Shown here: one piece after another, positions 52,652 to 64,000 of the stretch | Layout of the letters: each line of letters opens with the position of its first letter | Numbering within the stretch: the first letter of the stretch is position 1 | Assembly: GCA_963724135.1 (NCBI GenBank) | Contig: CAVRTA010000006.1 | Span: 682,001-746,000, forward strand | DNA length: 64,000 nucleotides | From: DATLGB01 sp963724135 | GTDB taxonomy: Bacteria > Actinomycetota > Thermoleophilia > Solirubrobacterales > Solirubrobacteraceae | Direction: 5' to 3' | Made by a program: the position numbers and the translations under genes | Notes under the pieces: generated by a model | What the model was told of the DNA's origin: nothing | Databases searched by the model: none | What the model saw: the letters and a program-made list of their open reading frames with translations, nothing else

Positions 52652-53432
52652 GTGCTCGACCACATGCGTGGCGGGAGCGGGCCCCCGTTGCTGCTCGTCC
52701 ACGGCATCGGGATGTCCCGGCGCGCGTTCGCCTCGGTGGTAGAGCCGCTGGGCGCTGACTTCGCGGTCGTCGCGGCCGACCTTCCCGGTTTCGGCGGGTC
52801 GGTGCCGCTCGAGGGCCCGCCGACGCTGCGGGCACTCGCCGACGCCTGCGCGGAGCTCATGGGCATGCTCGGCCACGAGCGCTTCCACGTCGCGGGCAAC
52901 TCCCTCGGAGGCGGCGTCGCGCTGCACCTGGCGCTCGACGGCCGCGCGCTGTCGGCATGCGCGCTGTCACCGATCGGCTTCGTCGAGGGCTGGGAGCGCG
53001 CCTATGTGCAGCTGTCGCTGGCCAACGCCCGTGCGCTCGCCCCGGTGGCGCCGGCCCTCGCGCGCACGATCGGCCGCGTCCCGGCGGCCCGGCGCGCGCT
53101 CGTGCGCCAGTACGCCGAACACGGGGAGCGGCTGACCGGCGGACTTCGTCGCCGCGTCGTTCGCGGACGTCGCGCGCGCCCGGGGCTTCGGGTCGACGCA
53201 GCGGCACGCCCTCAACTGGCGCTGCCCGGGCGCGGCGGAGCTCCCGTGCCCGGTGACCGTGGCCTGGGGCGAGCACGACCGGCTGCTGCTGACGGGCCCG
53301 CAGGCCGCCCGCGCGCGCGAGCGCCTGCCGGCGGCGCGCCACGTCGCCCTGCCGGACTGCGGCCACCTGCCCACCTGGGACGACCCCGCGCTCGTCGCGC
53401 GAGTGATCCGGGACTCGGCTACGGAGCCCTGA
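52652..53432 (+). CDS. Alpha/beta hydrolase, one frameshift
   Basis: The N-terminal part has PPLLLVHGIGMSRRAF (HG oxyanion motif), LPGFGGSVPL and the nucleophile elbow FHVAGNSLGGGVALHLAL (GNSLGG). After a shift near 53140 the other frame gives FVAASFADVARARGFG, CPVTVAWGEHDRLL with the acid residue and LPDCGHLPTWDDP with the catalytic His. About 259 residues. The substrate is unknown. GTG at 52652; divergent from the PucR gene and convergent with the collagen-like gene. Confidence 0.82.
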
Positions 53433-54066
53433 CGGCCCAGGTCCCGGACGCGCGCCCGTCGCCGGTCGTGCGTACCCCGAAACCGAACGCGCCCGCGCCG
53501 GCCGCGGTCGGGAACAGCGTGATGCCCGCGGTGCTGCCGTCTGCGGTGAACACGCACACATGACCTCCCGCGGCGTGCGGCGATGCAGGGGTGCCAGGGC
53601 ACTCGGTCGTGGCCGGGGCTCCGGGCGCCAGGACGTGCCCGGCCGGGGTGAAGCTCAGCGCCACCGAATAGGACACCGCCCCCTCGGCGCCGGTCGGACC
53701 CGCGACCGCCCAGGTCCCGCGCAGCTCCCGCCCTGAGGGCAGGGTCGCGGGCAGCGGGCCGGTCGGGCCGCGGGCGCCGCGCGGGCCGGTCGGACCGCGG
53801 ACGCCGCGCGGGCCGCGTAGGCCGCGCGGGCCTGCTGGTCCTCGCGGACCGGGTGCTCCCCCGGGACCCCCGCGGCGCAGTTGCGCGTACACGTCGCCGC
53901 CGAGATGGCGCAGGTGCACCGACCGTGGCGCGATGTGGCGCGCGTGGATGGCACGCTTCTTGATCCGCTTGCCGCCGATCTTGCCCGCGGCGTACGCGCC
54001 GGCTCCGGAGAGCGCCAGGACCAGGGCCAGGAAGGCGACGGCGTGTCTCTTGATAAGCGTCAGCAC
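53419..54066 (-). CDS. Secreted collagen-like protein
   Basis: The 215-residue protein has a signal peptide (LIKRHAVAFLALVLALSGAG), a basic patch (KIGGKRIKKRAIHARHIA), a short collagen-like Gly-X-Y run at about 67-104 (PRGPAGPRGLRGPRGVRG and similar, with one non-Gly start unit) and a C-terminal beta-type domain with two Cys (TTECPGTP, HVCVFTADGS). Such proteins are frequent in soil actinobacteria and probably surface exposed; the function is unknown. The last 14 bases overlap the hydrolase gene on the other strand. Confidence 0.8.
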   Translation of the reverse strand: MLTLIKRHAVAFLALVLALSGAGAYAAGKIGGKRIKKRAIHARHIAPRSVHLRHLGGDVYAQLRRGGPGGAPGPRGPAGPRGLRGPRGVRGPTGPRGARGPTGPLPATLPSGRELRGTWAVAGPTGAEGAVSYSVALSFTPAGHVLAPGAPATTECPGTPASPHAAGGHVCVFTADGSTAGITLFPTAAGAGAFGFGVRTTGDGRASGTWAVRAP

Positions 54067-54088
54067 ACGCTGAACGGTAGACCACTCG

Positions 54089-54955
54089 CTACGCGTTGGC
54101 GGCAGCCGCGCGGACCGGCGGCGGCACCAGCAGCGCCGCGACGATCACGAGCACGAACGCGACGACCTGCGCGATGATCCCGAGCGCGTCGCCGGGCATC
54201 GGGTCTCCGAAGACCAGGATGCCGCCGGCGATGCAGGACACGTTGGCCGCGGTCGAGGTCGCGGCGATGACGGGCACGGCCTCGCCGTCCTGCAGACCGC
54301 GCGCGGAGGCGTAGAAGGCCACGACCGAGGCGACGATCGTGATCGCCAGCCAGGGCGACAGGACGATTGCCATGATGCCGCCGTCGAGGCCGGTGAGCGC
54401 CTTGATCGCGACGTCGGAGACGCCGAACAGGACACCGGCGGCGGCGCCGAGCAGCATCCCGTGGTGGTGGTCCGGGGCGCCGAGGTGGCGCCCCGAGATC
54501 AGCAGCGCGCCGACGGCGAGCATGCCGGCCTCGAACGCGACCATCGCACCGACCGAGAAGCTCGAATGGGCTCCGGGCGCGTGCGGCAGCGTCAGGACGA
54601 GCAGCAGCAGGCCCGCGGCGGTCATCACGACCCCGACCCACTGGCGCATGCCGACCTCGAAGCCGAACATCCGCTCGGCCAGGACCGCGAGCATGACCAC
54701 GCCGCACGACAGGACCGCCTGCACCACGGAGAGCGGAGCGACCGCCAGCGCGCCGACATGCAGCAGCCACGCGACGACGGCGACACCCATGCCGATGGCG
54801 AACCACCGGTTGGAGAAGAGCTGCTTGCCGGTGCGCAGCGGGTGCGTGACGTCGACCTGGGGGGACTCGGCGGCCCCGCGGTGCTTGTACAGGAAGCCGA
54901 GCTGCGTCACGAGAGCGCAACCGAGGGCAAGGAGGATTCCGAGGTAGAACGTCAT
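54089..54955 (-). CDS. DMT-superfamily (EamA/NIPA-like) membrane transporter
   Basis: The 288-residue protein has about nine or ten helices in two similar halves. The first half begins MTFYLGILLALGCALVTQLG and contains LSVVQAVLSCGVVMLAVLAE, and the second contains GAAAGVLFGVSDVAIKALTG and VPVIAATSTAANVSCIAGG. This is the layout of drug/metabolite transporters; the substrate is not predictable. It is separated from the HAD-like gene by 184 bp that includes a 12-bp palindrome. Confidence 0.78.
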   Translation of the reverse strand: MTFYLGILLALGCALVTQLGFLYKHRGAAESPQVDVTHPLRTGKQLFSNRWFAIGMGVAVVAWLLHVGALAVAPLSVVQAVLSCGVVMLAVLAERMFGFEVGMRQWVGVVMTAAGLLLLVLTLPHAPGAHSSFSVGAMVAFEAGMLAVGALLISGRHLGAPDHHHGMLLGAAAGVLFGVSDVAIKALTGLDGGIMAIVLSPWLAITIVASVVAFYASARGLQDGEAVPVIAATSTAANVSCIAGGILVFGDPMPGDALGIIAQVVAFVLVIVAALLVPPPVRAAAANA

Positions 54956-55042
54956 GGCAAGGTGATGGGGCTGAGGGGTGGTCGCGTACACAAAAACCGG
55001 CGGCCGCCACAGCTCCCCAACCGTGACTTCCCCGGGGACGGC

Positions 55043-55054
55043 CCGGTTAACCGG
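55043..55054. promoter_or_regulatory. Possible operator palindrome
   Basis: CCGGTTAACCGG is a perfect 12-bp palindrome in the 184-bp divergent region between the transporter and HAD-like genes. It is a plausible dimeric-regulator site, but short palindromes also occur by chance. No other clear promoter box is seen. Confidence 0.3.
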
Positions 55055-55139
55055 ACACATCCCACATCGGCGTCCGACCCTAGGCGCTTGAAACGAGCGC
55101 TGGGCGTCTGGACAGGAGGTCTTACGGGATTCTTAGAAC

Positions 55140-55643
55140 GTGTCATCGGACCGGCCACTGCTGCTCGTCGACGTCGACGGCGTCCTCTCCGTGTTCGGAT
55201 TCGACGCGGCCGCCCCGCCCCCTGGACGTCCCGCACTGATCGACGGCGTGCCCCACCTGCTCTCGACCGGAGCGGCCGCATGCCTGCGTGCCGTTTCGCC
55301 CCTGTACGAGCCGGTCTGGTGCACCGGCTGGGAGGAGCGAGCCGACGAGCACCTGCCGTATCTGCTCGACCTACCCCGCGGCTGGCCCTACGTTCCACTC
55401 AAGGCCGCCCGCGGGGCCGGATCCGGGGTGCCGGGACACTGGAAGCTCGAGGCGATCGACGCCCACTGCGGCCGCGCCCGTCCCCTGGCGTGGGTGGACG
55501 ACGACCTCGACGCTACGTGCTTCGAATGGGCGCGGGCGCGCCCGGGCCCGACTCTGCTGGTCGCGGTGGACCCGGCGGTCGGACTGGCAGCAGACGCAGA
55601 GGCAGCGCTGCGGCGCTTCGCCGCTGGAGGGTCAGCGCGGTGA
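55140..55643 (+). CDS. HAD-like small phosphatase-family protein
   Basis: The 167-residue protein begins SSDRPLLLVDVDGVLSVFG, with the HAD motif I DVDG, and has ARPLAWVDDDLDATCFEW as a motif IV-like acidic cluster. A capless HAD fold is likely; the substrate is unknown. The GTG start at 55140 directly precedes it. Its last 131 bases overlap the MFS gene on the other strand, an unusually long convergent overlap. Confidence 0.65.
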   Translation: MSSDRPLLLVDVDGVLSVFGFDAAAPPPGRPALIDGVPHLLSTGAAACLRAVSPLYEPVWCTGWEERADEHLPYLLDLPRGWPYVPLKAARGAGSGVPGHWKLEAIDAHCGRARPLAWVDDDLDATCFEWARARPGPTLLVAVDPAVGLAADAEAALRRFAAGGSAR

Positions 55644-56967
55644 CGCCGGTCAGCAGCGCGGCCACGATACCGAGCATGTAGGCGTCGTCGGCGCCGGCGA
55701 GGGCCGCCGCCAGCGTCTGCGGCTCGCCCACGATCGCGATCAGCAGCGCGGTCCCGAGCACGGCGCCGAACTGCCGGAACGCGCCCGAGACGGCCGATGC
55801 CGCGGCGAAGCGGTTCGCCTCGATGTCGGCGACGGCGGCGCTGCCGAGCGTCGGGAACGCGAGCCCGATGCCGATCCCCGCCAGCGCCATGCCGGGCAGC
55901 CATGTGCCGACGTAGTCAGGCTCGGCGCCGGCGCTGCGCAGCACGAGCAGGCCGAGCGCGTAGATCACCGCGCCGGGCACGATCACCACGCGATGACCGA
56001 AGCGATCGGCGAGCCGGCCCGCCGGCCCGCTGACCACGGCGCTCAACATCGGGCCGGGGATCGTCGCCAGGCCGGCGTCGAGCACGGAGTACTCCCACAC
56101 GCCGGTGAGGAACAGGATGTTGCCGAGGATCGTCGAGAAGAAGGCGAGCGAGAACAGCAGCGTGCCGACGTTGGCGCGCCGGAAGGAGGCGATCCGCATC
56201 AGCGCGGGATCGACGACGGGTCGCGCGTGCGTCGCGCAGCGGTGGGCGAACCAGGCGGTCAGGACCGCCGCGGCAGCGAACGAGCCCAGTACCGGCGCGC
56301 TCGTCCACCCCCAGTTCTCGCCCTCGACGATCGCGAGCGCGAGCGCCCCGAGCCCGGCCGCCGCGAGCGCAGAGCCCGCCAGGTCGGGCAAGCCCGTCGC
56401 CTGCTCGTCCCGCGACTCGACGAGAACGCGCGAGCCGGCGACCACCGCTGCGACACCGAGCGGGACGTTGACGAGGAAGATCCAGCGCCAGTCGGCGAAC
56501 TCGACCAGCACGCCACCGAGCGGCGGCCCGAGAGCGGCGGCGAGGGCCGCGCTCGCCCCCCAGATGCCGACCGCGGTGGCGCGCCGCGACAGCGGGAACT
56601 CGGGCAGCACGAGCGCCAGCGACACCGGGGCCAGCACGGCGGCGCTCGCCCCCTGGAGCGCCCGCGCGGCGATCAGGGTCTCGAGCGTCGGCGCCAGCGC
56701 GCACAGCAGCGAGGTGACCGTGAAGGCGCCGACGCCCCACAGGAACACTCGCTTGCGGCCGATCCGGTCGGCGATGCCGCCGGCGGGCACGAGCAGCGCG
56801 GCGACCACGATGAAGTACGCGTCGATCACCCATGACAGGTCCGAGCGCGTGTGCGCGGGGAAGGAAGCGACGATGTCGGGGAAGGAGACGTTGACGATCG
56901 TCGCGTCGAGGAACCCGAAGAAGGCGCCACCGCAGGCGACGAGGAGGGCGGCCGTTCTGCGTTGCAT
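55513..56967 (-). CDS. MFS drug transporter, DHA2 (EmrB/QacA) type
   Basis: The 484-residue protein has about 14 helices. Motifs are FLDATIVNVSFPDIVASF (helix 1, D-A-T-I-V-N-V-A-L-P type), GGIADRIGRKRVFLWGVGAF (motif A) and WRWIFLVNVPLGVAAVVAG (DHA2 signature). It probably exports drugs by proton antiport. An inverted repeat lies just upstream of the ATG. The last ~40 residues are Pro/Ala-rich, overlap the HAD-like gene and may reflect a lost stop codon. Confidence 0.88.
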   Translation of the reverse strand: MQRRTAALLVACGGAFFGFLDATIVNVSFPDIVASFPAHTRSDLSWVIDAYFIVVAALLVPAGGIADRIGRKRVFLWGVGAFTVTSLLCALAPTLETLIAARALQGASAAVLAPVSLALVLPEFPLSRRATAVGIWGASAALAAALGPPLGGVLVEFADWRWIFLVNVPLGVAAVVAGSRVLVESRDEQATGLPDLAGSALAAAGLGALALAIVEGENWGWTSAPVLGSFAAAAVLTAWFAHRCATHARPVVDPALMRIASFRRANVGTLLFSLAFFSTILGNILFLTGVWEYSVLDAGLATIPGPMLSAVVSGPAGRLADRFGHRVVIVPGAVIYALGLLVLRSAGAEPDYVGTWLPGMALAGIGIGLAFPTLGSAAVADIEANRFAAASAVSGAFRQFGAVLGTALLIAIVGEPQTLAAALAGADDAYMLGIVAALLTGVTALTLQRRSAAALPLRLLPVRPPGPPRPAESGPGAPAPIRST

Positions 56968-56975
56968 CGGGCCAT

Positions 56976-56992
56976 CGTTGCAAAATGCAACG
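56976..56992. promoter_or_regulatory. Operator-like inverted repeat upstream of the MFS gene
   Basis: CGTTGCA-AAA-TGCAACG, a perfect 7-bp repeat with a 3-bp spacer, ends nine bases before the MFS start codon. A further GTTGCAT half-site covers the start. This fits a TetR- or MarR-type repressor site; the regulator gene is not in the window. Confidence 0.55.
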
Positions 56993-57006
56993 GGATATCT
57001 GTGGCG

Positions 57007-57489
57007 TCAGTCACTGAGCGCCGCGAAGGCACGGCGCACGGTCAGCGGCGCCTGGCCGTGGACCAGCACCAGCGTGCGCCCGTCACCGGCGTCGCGCAGC
57101 CGCATCGTGACCCGCAGGCCGACGGAGCGGCGGTTCTCGAAGACGAGCTCGTCGGCGGTCTGGCGATGCAGGTAGTAACCCTGGCGCTCGAGCGCCGGCG
57201 CCAGGTGGACGAGGGCGCCCTCGCGGACCTGCCCCGGCGGCGAGTCGAGCAGCTTGCGCTCGGTGAAGTGGCGCCGCCCGGGCACGCGCGGGACCCCGCT
57301 CGTGAGCGCGACGCTCAGTCCCGAATGCCTGGGCACGTCGACGGCGACCGCCTCGAGGTCGTCGCGGGTCCGCGCCCGCTGGGCGCGCTCTATGCGCGCC
57401 TCGAGCTCCTCCGTGTCGATCCGGCCCTCGAGATGGGCCGCTCGCAGCCGCAGGATCGTCGCCTCGCGCTCGCGGTCAGATGCGCGCAT
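57007..57489 (-). CDS. DUF1707-domain protein
   Basis: About 160 residues. The N-terminal domain (MRASDREREATILRLRAAHL, then EGRIDTEELEARIERAQRAR) is a clear DUF1707 helical hairpin of unknown function, common in actinobacteria. The C-terminal part has a beta-rich NTF2-like or bacterial-PH-like look (QGYYLHRQTADELVFENRRS, TLVLVHGQAPLTVRRAF). ATG at 57489 matches the conserved start of the domain better than the in-frame upstream codons. It shares the 40-bp gap to the MFS gene with the operator. Confidence 0.8.
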   Translation of the reverse strand: MRASDREREATILRLRAAHLEGRIDTEELEARIERAQRARTRDDLEAVAVDVPRHSGLSVALTSGVPRVPGRRHFTERKLLDSPPGQVREGALVHLAPALERQGYYLHRQTADELVFENRRSVGLRVTMRLRDAGDGRTLVLVHGQAPLTVRRAFAALSD

Positions 57490-57510
57490 CCCGCCCCCGG
57501 CGCAGGGTGT

Positions 57511-57546
57511 GTCGCCCAAGGGTCGCTATTTCAACCCTTGGGCGAC
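57511..57546. terminator. Long perfect hairpin after rpoC
   Basis: GTCGCCCAAGGGT and ACCCTTGGGCGAC form a perfect 13-bp stem with loop CGCTATTTCA, 10 bases past the rpoC stop. No T-run follows, so it may be a Rho-linked or RNA-stabilising 3' structure or a short dispersed repeat. Confidence 0.5.
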
Positions 57547-57556
57547 TCACGCGCCG

Positions 57557-61639
<4,083 letters not shown>

Positions 61640-61645
61640 GCCGGG

Positions 61646-64000
<2,355 letters not shown>

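Overview
The window is about 70% GC and nearly fully coding. It uses many GTG, TTG and possibly CTG starts. It carries a zinc-type S14 protein, an actinobacterial-style ribosomal operon and DUF1707 and DUF2599 proteins. Together these suggest an Actinomycetota genome, most likely class Thermoleophilia (Solirubrobacter, Conexibacter or Patulibacter type). That placement is inferred from gene content and style, not from a search. The 5' end of rpoB runs off the right edge.

Layout. (1) 1-14.7 kb is mixed housekeeping and accessory: a tandem Tim44-like protein preceded in the same open frame by a nine-helix GxGD/PAL (presenilin-type) membrane protease candidate, a GNAT acetyltransferase, a thiolase, a decayed phosphatase-family gene, an O6-alkylguanine transferase, a biotin-dependent carboxyltransferase, tRNA-Pro(CGG), an ECF sigma factor with its own zinc finger and membrane anchor, NIF3, an acyl-CoA synthetase, a patatin lipase and a PBP4-type carboxypeptidase. 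(2) 14.7-23 kb holds a small zinc-ribbon protein, ligA, surE and a 1559-residue secreted surface protein with nine roughly 85-residue repeats. (3) 23-41.3 kb, minus strand, is the joined S10/spc/alpha ribosomal block from tuf through rpsJ to rpoA, rplQ and truA, with secY, adk and map but no infA at its usual site. (4) 41.3-64 kb is the str/rpo region (fusA, rpsG, rpsL, rpoC, rpoB). It is split by two accessory blocks: an envelope-type triad (small membrane protein, methyltransferase, sulfatase-like enzyme), and a cluster with a PucR regulator, alanine dehydrogenase, GH5 hydrolase, collagen-like protein and transporters.

The most unusual signal is a family of four structured spacers of about 126-161 bp. 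Each is in the same orientation and directly follows a small-subunit ribosomal protein gene (rpsH, rpsC, rpsJ, rpsG). Three of them lie inside an operon whose genes otherwise overlap by a few bases. Their outer arms differ in sequence but still pair, while two internal-loop motifs are conserved, as expected for a functional RNA or a structured mobile repeat. A second, independent 31-bp perfect or near-perfect palindrome occurs three times, once in frame inside a coding region. The proteins S3, S5, L22 and S17 carry long low-complexity tails.

Quality warning. At least 13 genes, including tuf, rpoA, rplQ, rpsG and rpoB, are interrupted by single-base indels, often in short C/G runs. These genes cannot be broken in a living cell, so the sequence contains residual errors. 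Frameshifts in non-essential genes here should be read the same way.
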